From assembly GCF_030815485.1 (NCBI RefSeq), contig NZ_JAUSWV010000002.1, positions 1,674,001 to 1,738,000 of the forward strand: a DNA stretch of 64,000 nt, read 5' to 3'. The DNA is from Streptomyces rishiriensis. Its GTDB lineage: Bacteria; Actinomycetota; Actinomycetes; Streptomycetales; Streptomycetaceae. The notes beneath the pieces are model-generated. The model made no database searches and was not told the origin of the DNA. It was given only the letters and a program-made list of their open reading frames with translations. Positions 7,401 to 14,771 of the stretch are shown piece by piece. Every line of letters starts with the position of its first letter. Within the stretch, counting starts at the first letter, position 1. Both the position numbers and the translations under genes were made by a program.

Positions 7401-8807
7401 CGCGGGTTCGGGAGCCTCAGCTCCGGACGCGGGGAAGGGCTCCGCGACGACGGGATCCGGCGCGAGGTCTTCGAAAGCGGCCACTCCGGGTACGGGGGCG
7501 GACGCGGAGGCGACCGCGGCCGCCTCCGCCGAAGGCGCCTCGTAGGCCTGAGCCGGCGTCGCGTCGAGGTCCGTGTGCGGCTGCGGCTCCTGGGGCACCT
7601 GCGGCTCGGCGGGATCCGGCTGCTGGAGAGATCCGGCGGGAGTGGCCTCCCCGGCCTCGGCCGCGTGAGCGGCTGCCTCCTCCTCGGAGTTCGCCTCGGC
7701 GACCTCCACAGGCTCCGCCGGCTCGGCGGGGACGGCCGTTTCTGCCGGCCCGGCGAACGCCGTCGCCTCGGCCTCGGCCTCGGCAGCGACCGGTTCGGCC
7801 GCCCGGGCTCCATCGCCGGCGACCGGCTGCTCCACGTGCGCGGCCTCGTCAACCGACCCGGCGCTCCCGGTGACCGGTGCGGCCTCCGGGTCCTGTGCCG
7901 CTTCCGGGACCTGTGCCGCTGCCGATTCCACCGGCGTTTCGACGGGCGACCCCGCAGCGCCGTCCGCGGGCAGGTCGTCGCCGGCGGAGGGAACGTCGGC
8001 CGCCTCCTGCTCGATCGCGGCTGCGGGCGCCTCCTCCGCCTCCGCCATCATCGCGGCGCCGAGCAGCTCACCCGGGTCGACGACCCCGTACGTCGCGGCA
8101 GCCTGCACGGGTGCCTCGATGCCGACAGCCTCGGCCTCCTGGGCCTCCTGGGCCTCCTGGGCCTCCTGCGGGACGGTCGCGGCGATCGCCTCGGTCGCCA
8201 CCCGGGCGACGGCGGCCTGGGCCACGCCGACCGGCTCGCTCTGCTGGGCTGCCCCGACCGTCGCCGGAACAACCGTTTCCGCAGCCGTCGCCCCCTGCGC
8301 GACCTGCGGCGGCGCGGCGCCCCACGGGGACGCGCCCGGTGGGGGCATCTCGCGCGGCTGCGGAACGTCGAGGTACTCGGGGCCGGACACGGACGGGCCG
8401 GGCTGCCGTACCGGCGCGCCGGCGGGGCCGCGGTCGGCGAGCGAACGGACCGGGCTCGCGGAGGCGTCGGGGATCGGCGGGCCGAGATGCAGAGGTCGGC
8501 GGGGTGCCGCCTGGGGCGCCGACGGGCTCGGCAGGCGGACTGCGCCGAGGTCGACCGAACCGCTGTCGCGGCCGGCCGTCTCGTGCGGGCCCGGCTCGTG
8601 CACCGTCTCGACGACCGGCTCCGGCGCGGGCGGCGCCACCTCGTTGCCCCACGCGCTCTGGGCACCCGGCAGCAGCAACAGGTCTTCGTCCTCGGCGGTG
8701 GTCTCGGAGAGGTAGGCGTACGCACCGTGCGCGGGGGCGCCCGGCTGTTCCACCATGCCTGCGCTCTCCGGCAGTCCCTCGCCCGGGACCTGGCCGGTGT
8801 CGGTCAT
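4458..8807 (-). CDS. cobT: BluB-CobT fusion with a giant acidic Ala/Pro/Glu N-terminal region
   Basis: 1449 residues from the ATG at 8807 (GAGGGG six bases upstream). Three parts are visible. (1) Residues 1 to about 880 are low-complexity, rich in Ala, Pro, Glu and Val, with an EA-dipeptide run at about 626-647 and an EAQ repeat near 213-224. (2) Residues about 880-1090 are a nitroreductase-fold domain with BluB marks: RRDIRNGFRADPIP, AAHTAPSVGHSQPWDFVV, APYSSALAVENLWLAARAEG. BluB breaks down reduced FMN to 5,6-dimethylbenzimidazole (DMB). (3) Residues about 1095-1449 are CobT: KPPGSLGMLE, AIFAGDHGVHAQGVTPWP, LTGEMGIANTTASAAL and GHRSAEPGH. CobT joins DMB to nicotinate mononucleotide to give alpha-ribazole phosphate. 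One chain thus makes and activates the lower ligand of cobalamin. A normal CobT is about 350 residues. The role of the long tail is unknown. Confidence 0.9.
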   Translation of the reverse strand: MTDTGQVPGEGLPESAGMVEQPGAPAHGAYAYLSETTAEDEDLLLLPGAQSAWGNEVAPPAPEPVVETVHEPGPHETAGRDSGSVDLGAVRLPSPSAPQAAPRRPLHLGPPIPDASASPVRSLADRGPAGAPVRQPGPSVSGPEYLDVPQPREMPPPGASPWGAAPPQVAQGATAAETVVPATVGAAQQSEPVGVAQAAVARVATEAIAATVPQEAQEAQEAQEAEAVGIEAPVQAAATYGVVDPGELLGAAMMAEAEEAPAAAIEQEAADVPSAGDDLPADGAAGSPVETPVESAAAQVPEAAQDPEAAPVTGSAGSVDEAAHVEQPVAGDGARAAEPVAAEAEAEATAFAGPAETAVPAEPAEPVEVAEANSEEEAAAHAAEAGEATPAGSLQQPDPAEPQVPQEPQPHTDLDATPAQAYEAPSAEAAAVASASAPVPGVAAFEDLAPDPVVAEPFPASGAEAPEPAASVLPAVSEPVAVAQEMPAPVAEAAGPEASAEPEVSAPVPAALTEGGLLVDAFVASAGAAAEPTPPPAAPEPAPQVEPAPEPPVQPIQDVRPTAQDVRPAPQPEPEPQPGAGTSNETPAAALPLAAPASHLPDAPVQEAAPQPELVPEPVPAPVPALEAEAEAEAEAEAETEAEAEAEAEAVAELVAEQPESAAAAPLAEPAPLAEPETAEPPVEEAPTPVSPEPVAVSVDATAIAQPPQQEHPLPVPQPVAAPEPLADAPGADLPPVTAPATPRPEQTFPSEQSGQAPADQPLGRFVPVEGMVPTAPHLAPTPPHPLVLPTEEQAAPVAAEQRQAADAGAALPAVTVPAPRGADPAPAPATPDTEPETGIDPDVAQSPEDLETRAADQEESPVPVEEVRESTGPAAPAYDDAEREAVLKVMRERRDIRNGFRADPIPHEVLLRVLEAAHTAPSVGHSQPWDFVVIRSADTRRAMHELATRQREAYARSLPKGRAKQFKELKIEAILDTPVNIVVTADPTRGGRHTLGRHTQPQMAPYSSALAVENLWLAARAEGLGVGWVSFFDEREMVRALGLPEHLEVVAYLCVGYVDEFPDEPELMQAGWAKRRPLSWVVHEETYGRRALPGEDPHDLLAETVASVRPLDAKALGEAWERQKRMTKPPGSLGMLEIISAQLSGLSRQCPPPIPEPAAVAIFAGDHGVHAQGVTPWPQEVTAQMVANFLGGGAVCNAFATQVGAEVCVVDVGVAADLPATPGLLPRKIRAGTSDMTTGPAMTREEAKQAIEVGIETARDLVAAGNKALLTGEMGIANTTASAALISVFTGADPAEVTGRGTGINDETLARKTEVVRRALEVHQPDPADPIGVLAAIGGFEHAAMVGLLLGGASLRTPVILDGVSAGAAALVARAIAPEVLAACIAGHRSAEPGHVAALNKLGLRPLVDLDLRLGEGTGALLALPLVQSTARAMHEVATFDSAGVTEK
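6865..6930 (-). repeat. Hexanucleotide tandem repeat in the bluB-cobT linker
   Basis: Eleven in-frame units of a GCTTCA/GCTTCG hexamer (plus-strand reading) with one base change in unit 5. On the coding strand each unit encodes Glu-Ala (once Glu-Thr). Because the unit is six bases, gain or loss of copies keeps the frame. Confidence 0.9.
8134..8169 (-). repeat. 9-bp tandem repeat in the bluB-cobT linker
   Basis: Four units of GCCTCCTGG (plus-strand reading; the last ends in C). On the coding strand they encode repeats of Gln-Glu-Ala in the low-complexity tail. Copy change would preserve the frame. Confidence 0.85.
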
Positions 8808-9265
8808 GCGTACCCCTCGCCCATCGGTTAGTGCTTCTACGACCAGCTCACCCGGAGCGGCGCACCGACCGCCCCGTAGTGAAGAACGAGCGTCCGTGCC
8901 CAGCGGCACGAACGACCCGCCCGAAAAAGCGACAAAGCCATTCAGTGGCATTGTCCCGGTCGTAGTCGCGTCGCGACAGCTTGATCCGCGACGCCCCGCT
9001 GTGGACTGCGCCACGTTGCGCGTCCTCCGGTTCTGCCGTACCACACCCACCCCAAAAGGGATGCGTTTTCCGGACATTGGCCGACGAAGTGCCGGGCGAC
9101 CGGAAGCGGTACGACGATCGGCCAGCTTACCGCGCGCGGTACGACAAAGGGATCACTGGGAGGGAGCGCCAGGTCACGACGGGCGGTGGCAAGGGCCTTT
9201 CCCGCGACCCGTCCGACACGTGTCCCTCACCGGTCCCGCACCCGTCCTTCACCTGTCCGCCACTC
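8808..9265. other. 458-bp upstream region of bluB-cobT, no gene seen
   Basis: No frame here reads like protein. On the minus strand it is the upstream region of the bluB-cobT gene. It holds a perfect 14-bp palindrome TACCGCGCGCGGTA (9128-9141) and two copies of GCGGTACGAC exactly 30 bases apart (9106 and 9136). I looked for the conserved blocks of a cobalamin riboswitch and did not find a convincing set. Confidence 0.5.
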
Positions 9266-10489
9266 TCAACGGGGCGATGCGCGCCGCACGATCTCTCCGG
9301 TGAGAAGGAACGCGACGCTCCGCTCCCGCTCCGTCCAGGCCCGGGTGTCGAGTTCGACGGACTGGACGAGGGAGCACTCGACGCGGTAGCCGTGCTCGGA
9401 CAGGTCGCGGCCCACGAGCTCGGCGGCGTCGCGGGTCCCGGCATGGGTGACGATGCGCTGCGGGCGTCGGTCGGCGACGGCGGAGACCACGGCCGCTCCC
9501 CCGCCGCCGACCCGTACGACGTCGGGTTCGGGCAGGTTCTCCAGAACGTGCGGGGCGGTGCCGTGGACGATCTGGAGCTGGACGCCGTGCCGGCGCGCGG
9601 AGCTGTCGGTGCGGGCGCACGCGTCGAGGTCCCGGTCGACGGCGATGACGGCGGCGCCCGCCCGCGCGGTCTCGGTCGCGAAGGCGCCGCTGCCGCAGCC
9701 GATGTCCCAGACTAGGTCGCCGACGCGCGGGCCCAGCCGGGCGAGTTGGGCGGCCCGCAACAGCTCCGCCTCGCCCTCGCCGAGTCCGCCGCCGTACGCC
9801 TCGGCGGGCAGGGCCCAGCCGCGCGGGCCGGCGCCCGGGTCCCGGCCGGCGATCCAGCCGCTGTCCCCGGAGACGACCGGCCCGGTGGGGCCGCCGATGA
9901 CGATGACGACGTTGGGGTCGCGCCAGGTGTGGTCGGCGGCCTTGTCGGAGGTGACGACGCTGACCTGTTCGCGGGTGGTGCCGAGTTCCTCGCAGACGAC
10001 GAAGGTGCGGTGCACACCGTCCATGAGCAGGCCGAGTTCGGCGGGACCGGCGCCCGGGGAGGTGAGGACGGCGACCTTGGTGTGGGCGCGGCAGACGTTC
10101 ACGGCGCGGCGCAGGGTGCGCCGGTGGGCGACGACGACCTGGGCGTCGTCCCAGGGCATGCCGGCCCGGGCGAAGGCGGTGGCGACGGCGGAGACGGCCG
10201 GGACGACCTCGACCTCCAGGCCGAACTCGGGTGCGCGCAGCGTCCGTACGACACCGAAGAAGCCCGGGTCGCCGTCGGCGAGGACGACCGCGGTGCCACG
10301 GTGCCCGGCGATGCGGCGGGCGGCGAGGGAGACGCTGCCGAGCCGGACGCGTTCCGCCGTGGGCGGCACCTCGGGCAGCGCCAGGTGGTGGGGGGCGCCG
10401 GCCACCAGGGTGGCGGCACCGAGGGCGGAGCGGGCCGCGGCGGTCAGCGGCGAACCGTCCCATCCGATCACCGTGACGCGGTCGGCCAT
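9266..10489 (-). CDS. cobL: Precorrin-6Y C5,15-methyltransferase (decarboxylating), CbiE-CbiT fusion
   Basis: 407 residues, the length of fused CobL. Residues 1-215 are the CbiE-type tetrapyrrole methylase: MADRVTVIGWDGSPLT, VVLADGDPGFFGVVRTL, VEVVPAVSAVATAFARAGMP, DPNVVIVIGG. Residues 230-400 are the CbiT-type Rossmann methyltransferase with the SAM motif LVWDIGCGSGAFATETARAG, AVDRDLDACART, and PDVVRVGGGGA. The enzyme adds methyls at C5 and C15 and decarboxylates the C12 acetate side chain during aerobic cobalamin synthesis. It lies upstream of bluB-cobT on the same strand but 458 bases away, so co-transcription is uncertain. The ATG at 10489 is used. Confidence 0.93.
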   Translation of the reverse strand: MADRVTVIGWDGSPLTAAARSALGAATLVAGAPHHLALPEVPPTAERVRLGSVSLAARRIAGHRGTAVVLADGDPGFFGVVRTLRAPEFGLEVEVVPAVSAVATAFARAGMPWDDAQVVVAHRRTLRRAVNVCRAHTKVAVLTSPGAGPAELGLLMDGVHRTFVVCEELGTTREQVSVVTSDKAADHTWRDPNVVIVIGGPTGPVVSGDSGWIAGRDPGAGPRGWALPAEAYGGGLGEGEAELLRAAQLARLGPRVGDLVWDIGCGSGAFATETARAGAAVIAVDRDLDACARTDSSARRHGVQLQIVHGTAPHVLENLPEPDVVRVGGGGAAVVSAVADRRPQRIVTHAGTRDAAELVGRDLSEHGYRVECSLVQSVELDTRAWTERERSVAFLLTGEIVRRASPR

Positions 10490-10585
10490 CGTCGTCAGTC
10501 TCCCCCGGGGTTCACGCAGGTAGCGGGCTCCGTGAGGGTACCTGGTCGGTGCGTCACGGCAACGGTGGTGGCACCGGAGCGGGGG

Positions 10586-11224
10586 TCAGTTCCAGTCGGT
10601 GTACGACGTGAAACCGCCGCTCTCCGCGAAGTGCTCCCCGGGACCCTCCAGGTCCTCCGGGAGGAGGCTCCACACGATGTAGTCGGTGCGCACCTCGTTC
10701 CACCTGCCGTCCTCGGCCCGGGCGCGCGCTATGCAGGCGCCCCGCAGCACGCCCTCGCTGATGCAGCCGATCTTCTGCGCGACCTGCTGGGAGGCGGTGT
10801 TGTCGGCGGCCGTGCGCAGTTCGATGCGCTCCAACTTCTGGTCGCGGAACAGCCATTGGGCGGTGGCCAGCGCCGCCTCGGAGGCGTAGCCCTCGCCGCG
10901 CGCCCAGGGCGCGATGATGTACGACAGTTCGGTGGAGCGGACGTGCCAGTTCGTCTTGGCGAGTCGGATGACGCCGACCAGGCGCTGGGTGAGGAACTCG
11001 GTGACGGCGAGGTCGAGGCCGCGGCCCCCGGTGCGTTCGGCGGGCGCGTACTCGGTGATCCAGCGGCGGGCCTCCGCCTCGTCGTACGGCTGGGGCACGG
11101 CCGTCCAGGCGGCGACCTGCTCGTCGTTCATCATGTCGGCCAGGGCGGGCACGTCGTCCTCGTCGAGGGGACGCAGCACCAACCGCTCCGTGCTGATGGA
11201 GATGGTGGGGAAGGTGCTCGTCAT
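10586..11224 (-). CDS. GNAT family N-acetyltransferase (RimJ/RimL-like)
   Basis: 212 residues. It opens with ISTERLVLRPLDEDDVPAL, the typical N-terminus of RimJ-like acetyltransferases, then ELSYIIAPWARGEGYASEAA with the acetyl-CoA loop (RGEGYA), and ELRTAADNTASQQVAQKIGC before EGVLRG. Such proteins acetylate ribosomal proteins, antibiotics or small amines; the substrate is not predictable. It lies between cobL and metQ on the same strand, but the metNIQ terminator separates it from metQ, so it is probably a single gene. Confidence 0.85.
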   Translation of the reverse strand: MTSTFPTISISTERLVLRPLDEDDVPALADMMNDEQVAAWTAVPQPYDEAEARRWITEYAPAERTGGRGLDLAVTEFLTQRLVGVIRLAKTNWHVRSTELSYIIAPWARGEGYASEAALATAQWLFRDQKLERIELRTAADNTASQQVAQKIGCISEGVLRGACIARARAEDGRWNEVRTDYIVWSLLPEDLEGPGEHFAESGGFTSYTDWN

Positions 11225-11324
11225 GCGCCGCTCCGTAACCTTCGAAAGTTCGGGGTGTGACCTGCCGACCCGTCAGGGCCCGCTGAACTGCCCAGCATGC
11301 AGCATGTGGCACGGAACCACACCA

Positions 11325-11357
11325 CGGGGTCCGCACCCAGTGAAGGTGCGGACCCCG
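11325..11357 (-). terminator. Terminator of metNIQ
   Basis: A perfect 13-bp stem, CGGGGTCCGCACC at 11325-11337 and its complement at 11345-11357, with loop CAGTGAA. It begins 35 bases after the metQ stop codon. No U tract. Confidence 0.8.
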
Positions 11358-11392
11358 GGCCCCGACGCCGGTCACCCGGCCGGTCGGGAGGT

Positions 11393-12220
11393 TCAGAAAG
11401 AGGCGATGACGGAGCCGTCGTACGTGTCCTCGATGAACTTCTTGACCTCGGCGGAGGTGAGGAGCTCGGCGAGCTTCTTCACCCGCGGGTCGTCCTCGTT
11501 GCCGTCCTTCACCGCGAGGAAGTTGCCGTACGGGTTGTCCGTGGCGGACTCCAGGACGAGGGCGTCCGAGGCGGGCTTCAGGTCGGCCTCGATGGCGTAG
11601 TTGCCGTTGATGACGGCGGCGTCCACGTCGTCCAGGGAGCGCGGGGTCTGGGCCGCCTCCAGCTCCTTGAACTTGAGCTTCTTCGGGTTCTCGGTGATGT
11701 CCGCGGGGGTCGCGTCATTGCCCACGCCGGCCTTGAGGGTGATGAGCTTGTTCGCCGCGAGCAGCTTGAGGGCGCGGGCCTCGTTCACGCTGTCGTTGGG
11801 GACGGCGATGGTCGCGCCGCTCTTCAGGGCGTCGGCGCTCTTGACCTTGTGCGAGTAGAGGCCGAGCGGCTCCAGGTGGACCGTGACGACGGGCACGATG
11901 TGGGTGCCGTTCTTCTTGTTGAAGTCGTCGAGGTACGGCTGGTTCTGGAAGTAGTTGGCGTCCACCGAGCCGTCCTCCGTCGCCGTGTTCGGGGTGACGT
12001 AGTCGGTGAACTCCTTGACCTCCAGGTCGAGTCCCGCCTTCTTCGCGAGCTTGTCCTTGACGAAGTTCAGGATCTCGGCGTGCGGGGTCGGGCTCGCGGC
12101 GACGGTCAGCGGGCCGCTGGTGTCGGAGGCGGAGTCCTTGTCCGAGCCGCAGGCGGTGAGCCCCAGGGTGAGGGCGCCGACGGCGAGGGCTGCGGTGGTG
12201 AACTTGGCGGTGTTACGCAC
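11393..12220 (-). CDS. metQ: Methionine ABC transporter substrate-binding lipoprotein
   Basis: 275 residues of the NlpA/MetQ family. The signal peptide ends in a lipobox LTAC (Cys at about residue 24) followed by GSDKDSASD, so the protein is a lipid-anchored binding protein outside the membrane. Family marks are VAASPTPHAEILNFVKDKLA, VKEFTDYVTPNTATEDGSVD, NYFQNQPYLDDFN, and VPNDSVNEARALKLL. It is the last gene of the metNIQ set, 75 bases after metI. Together the three proteins import methionine, including the D-isomer in the characterised homologues. Confidence 0.93.
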   Translation of the reverse strand: MRNTAKFTTAALAVGALTLGLTACGSDKDSASDTSGPLTVAASPTPHAEILNFVKDKLAKKAGLDLEVKEFTDYVTPNTATEDGSVDANYFQNQPYLDDFNKKNGTHIVPVVTVHLEPLGLYSHKVKSADALKSGATIAVPNDSVNEARALKLLAANKLITLKAGVGNDATPADITENPKKLKFKELEAAQTPRSLDDVDAAVINGNYAIEADLKPASDALVLESATDNPYGNFLAVKDGNEDDPRVKKLAELLTSAEVKKFIEDTYDGSVIASF

Positions 12221-12295
12221 GAAAAGTGCCTTTCCTGAGGGTGTCGCGACCCGCGTGGGGTGTGCGGGGGATCTATGGGGGCGGCCCGAGTGGGC

Positions 12296-13033
12296 TCAGG
12301 CGACCTTGCTGATGTCCGCGGCGGCCGGCTCCTTGGCCTTCAGCAGGCGGAGCCTCGGCGCGGGGCCCGAGCTGCCGCCGCGGCGGTGCAGGGAGCGGGC
12401 CGCGTAGTCGCCGGCGAACTGGATGAGCGAGATGACGACGGCGAGGATCGCCACCGTGATCCACATCAGTTCCGTCTCGAAGCGCTGGTAGCCGTAGCGG
12501 ATGGCGATGTCGCCCAGACCGCCGGCGCCGACGGTGCCTGCCATCGCGGAGTAGCCGATGAGGGCGACGATCGTGGTCGTGGTGCTCGCGATGAGCGAGG
12601 GCAGGGACTCCGGCACGAGGACCTTGCGCACGATCGTCCAGGTGTTGCCGCCCATCGCCTGCACGGCCTCGACGAGTCCACCGTCCACTTCCCGGACGGC
12701 CGTCTCGACCAGGCGCGCGAAGAACGGGATGGCCCCGATGGCGAGCGGCACGATCGCGGCCTCGCGGCCGATGGTCGTCCCGGTGATCGTGCGGGTGAAG
12801 TTCATCAGCGCGACCATGAGGATGATGAACGGCAGCGAGCGGGCGATGTTCACGACCTGCCCGATCACCTTGTTGGCGGCCAGGTTCTGCAGCAGGCCGC
12901 CCCGGTCGGTCAGGACCAGCAGGACGCCGAGCGGGAGACCGCCGACGACGGCGATGAGGGTGGACCAGCCGACCATGTAGAGGGTGTCCCAACACGCCTG
13001 GGACAGCAGGGGCTGCATCTCGGACCAGGTCAC
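12296..13033 (-). CDS. metI: Methionine ABC transporter permease
   Basis: 245 residues with a GTG start at 13033 that overlaps the metN stop (GTGA), so translation is coupled. Five hydrophobic helices are visible. The permease coupling motif is in the stretch EAVQAMGGNTWTIVRKVLVP near residue 125 (EAA-x3-G-like). It forms the membrane channel and contacts MetN. The C-terminus (APRLRLLKAKEPAAADISKV) is polar and cytoplasmic. Confidence 0.93.
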   Translation of the reverse strand: MTWSEMQPLLSQACWDTLYMVGWSTLIAVVGGLPLGVLLVLTDRGGLLQNLAANKVIGQVVNIARSLPFIILMVALMNFTRTITGTTIGREAAIVPLAIGAIPFFARLVETAVREVDGGLVEAVQAMGGNTWTIVRKVLVPESLPSLIASTTTTIVALIGYSAMAGTVGAGGLGDIAIRYGYQRFETELMWITVAILAVVISLIQFAGDYAARSLHRRGGSSGPAPRLRLLKAKEPAAADISKVA

Positions 13034-14091
13034 TTGGCACCGTCCTTCAGCAGCGCGGGCGCCAGGGCCGTGTCGGCCGTGTCGGCCGCGTTGTCGACGA
13101 TGTCGATCTGGAGGCCCTGTTCACGCAGGAAGCCGATCGGCACGACGTTGTCCTCGTAGCGGCCGGGCAGCTCGATGCGCATGCGGCCGACCTGCAGCCC
13201 GCCGACGGTGTCGATGGCGGCGCCGAGGATCGAGATGTCGATGTTGTAGGTGCGCGACAGCTGGGAGATGACGGGCCGGGTGGCGGCCTCACCGTGGAAG
13301 GTGAGGTCGACGACGGTGCGGTCCTCGCCGGTGGCGTCGCCGCCGACCGGGAAGAGCGCGCCGGCCAGCTCGGAGCCGGGGGTCGCGAGCAGTTCGCCGA
13401 CCGTGCCGGACTCGACGACCCGGCCGTTCTCCATCAGCGCGGCCGAGTCGCAGATCGACTTCACGACGTCCATCTCGTGGGTGATGAGCAGCACGGTCAG
13501 GCCCAGCTGCCGGTTCAGGTCGCGCAGCAGCTGGAGGATGGAGCGGGTGGTCTCCGGGTCGAGCGCGCTGGTGGCCTCGTCGGAGAGCAGCACCTTGGGG
13601 TCGCCGGCGAGCGCCCGGGCGATGCCGACGCGCTGCTTCTGGCCGCCGGAGAGCTGAGCCGGGAAGGACCTGGCCTTGTCGGCGAGACCGACCAGGTCGA
13701 GCAGCTCCAGCGCCTTGCGCGAACGTTCCTGCCCCGAGACGCCGAGGATCTCCAGGGGCAGCTCGACGTTGTCCTGCACGGTCCGCGAGGACAGCAGGTT
13801 GAAGTGCTGGAAGACCATGCCGATCCGGCTGCGCGCCTGTCGCAGCTCCTTGCCGGCCCGGGGGCCGCGCCCGGCGAGCGCGGTGAGGTCCTGCCCGGCG
13901 ACGGTGACCGTACCGGCGGTGGGGCGCTCCAGCAGGTTGATGCAGCGGATGAGCGAGGACTTGCCGGCGCCGGACTGGCCGATGACGCCGTACACCTCGC
14001 CTTCGCGGACGTGGAGATCGACGCCGTCGAGGGCGGTGACCTCACGGCCGCGCGAGCGGTAGACCTTGGTCAGGCCCGTGGTGGTGATCAC
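13030..14091 (-). CDS. metN: Methionine ABC transporter ATP-binding protein with NIL domain
   Basis: 353 residues from the GTG at 14091, which has GGA seven bases upstream and begins ITTTGLTKVYRSRGREVTAL; an in-frame ATG at 14142 is possible. Motifs: Walker A GQSGAGKSS near 40, Q-loop GMVFQHFNLL, signature LSGGQKQRVGIARAL near 145, Walker B VLLSDEAT, and the H-loop LLITHEMDV. The last 90 residues are a NIL/ACT-like domain (STYNIDISILG-type; here SRTYNIDISILGAAIDTVGG), which in the E. coli homologue binds methionine and inhibits transport. First gene of metNIQ. It is preceded by 217 bases of leader after a Cys/Met-rich small ORF. Confidence 0.93.
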   Translation of the reverse strand: MITTTGLTKVYRSRGREVTALDGVDLHVREGEVYGVIGQSGAGKSSLIRCINLLERPTAGTVTVAGQDLTALAGRGPRAGKELRQARSRIGMVFQHFNLLSSRTVQDNVELPLEILGVSGQERSRKALELLDLVGLADKARSFPAQLSGGQKQRVGIARALAGDPKVLLSDEATSALDPETTRSILQLLRDLNRQLGLTVLLITHEMDVVKSICDSAALMENGRVVESGTVGELLATPGSELAGALFPVGGDATGEDRTVVDLTFHGEAATRPVISQLSRTYNIDISILGAAIDTVGGLQVGRMRIELPGRYEDNVVPIGFLREQGLQIDIVDNAADTADTALAPALLKDGAK

Positions 14092-14266
14092 GTGGGTTTC
14101 CGTCACTGTCGAGTGCGCGGGCGTGGGTGGGCCCGGGCGCACGGGTGCAGGCTGTCAGGGACGCGACACGGTTCTCGGTGTGGCGGGGAACCGGGAGAAA
14201 CATGTGCGCGGGGCGCGGCTTACGTCATGCACGGCGGACTTGCGGCGCACGGACATGCCACGGCGT

Positions 14267-14284
14267 CTCGCTTCGGGGCGCGAG
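14267..14284 (-). promoter_or_regulatory. Hairpin just after the Cys/Met leader ORF
   Basis: A 5-bp perfect stem CTCGC/GCGAG with an eight-base loop, 24 bases downstream of the leader ORF stop and upstream of metN. A second candidate stem, CGGTTC/GAACCG, lies at 14169-14193. They could take part in an attenuation switch; pairing with the leader ORF itself was not worked out. Confidence 0.4.
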
Positions 14285-14307
14285 CTCGGGGGTGGTGCGG
14301 GGGCCCT

Positions 14308-14394
14308 CTAGAAGGCGCACATTCGACACATACAACGAGCACCGGGCGTCATGGTCGCCTCGGTCGCAAGGGTGCGGCTGCTCGTAGTGGTCAT
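14308..14394 (-). CDS. Putative Cys/Met leader peptide of metNIQ
   Basis: A 28-codon ORF, MTTTSSRTLATEATMTPGAR followed by CMCRMCAF and a TAG. Three Cys and two Met codons fall in the last eight residues, next to the stop. Two of the Cys codons are TGT and one Arg codon is CGA, both rare in Streptomyces. A promoter-like pair (TTGGTC, 16 bases, TTTACT) ends seven bases before the ATG, so the mRNA could begin at the start codon. It lies 217 bases upstream of the methionine importer genes. The design matches the actinobacterial Cys-rich leader ORFs in which ribosome stalling on scarce charged tRNA controls downstream genes. Its being a regulator here is inference. Confidence 0.6.
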   Translation of the reverse strand: MTTTSSRTLATEATMTPGARCMCRMCAF

Positions 14395-14401
14395 GAGCAT
14401 C

Positions 14402-14429
14402 AGTAAAGCAGACGTACGGTCCTGACCAA
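14402..14429 (-). promoter_or_regulatory. Promoter of the leader ORF / metNIQ
   Basis: On the minus strand: -35 TTGGTC (14429-14424), 16-base spacer, -10 TTTACT (14407-14402), then seven bases to the ATG of the leader ORF at 14394. The predicted transcription start is the A of that ATG, giving a leaderless small ORF and about 300 bases of leader before metN. Confidence 0.55.
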
Positions 14430-14771
14430 GACCCCGCTGTCCGCATGCCGGACAACCGTGGACGGTGTGCGGGTCCACCCCGGCCGGGTACGCGTACCCC
14501 CGACGCCCGGTCCGTGACCTGCGCCGACAAGGCGAACCGCCGTTCGCCGGGCGGCGGGCGCCGAGCGCGCGACCCTGATGGGCTGTGGCCAACGCCACGG
14601 TCCCCGGCCGGCCACCGGCCCGTCAGGGCAGGCGCGGGCGGCCCCGGCACGTGCCGGCCGGGGGCCGAGGGACGGGACCGGGGGCCGGGACGGGACCGGG
14701 GCCGCGGGCCATGGGGCCGGGGGCACGGGGCCGATCGCGGGACGCCTTACACGCCGTAATAAGGTCGCTGC
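14430..14771. other. Intergenic region with a G-rich tract
   Basis: No gene seen. The stretch 14641-14735 is a run of short G tracts on the plus strand (GGGACGGGACCGGGGGCCGG-like units), with many GGGG groups. Just before the next gene an AT-richer segment CGTAATAAGG (14755-14764) may hold its promoter and ribosome site. Confidence 0.5.

Noticed and set aside
4308..8831. A long plus-strand frame across the bluB-cobT gene
   Set aside because: It is the Gly/Arg/Leu-rich antisense shadow of the Ala/Pro/Glu-coding strand and matches no family.
8958..8995. Cobalamin riboswitch upstream of bluB-cobT
   Set aside because: A GCCACTG-like B12-box text exists in a small hairpin, but the other conserved riboswitch blocks are not present in order, so I do not call it.
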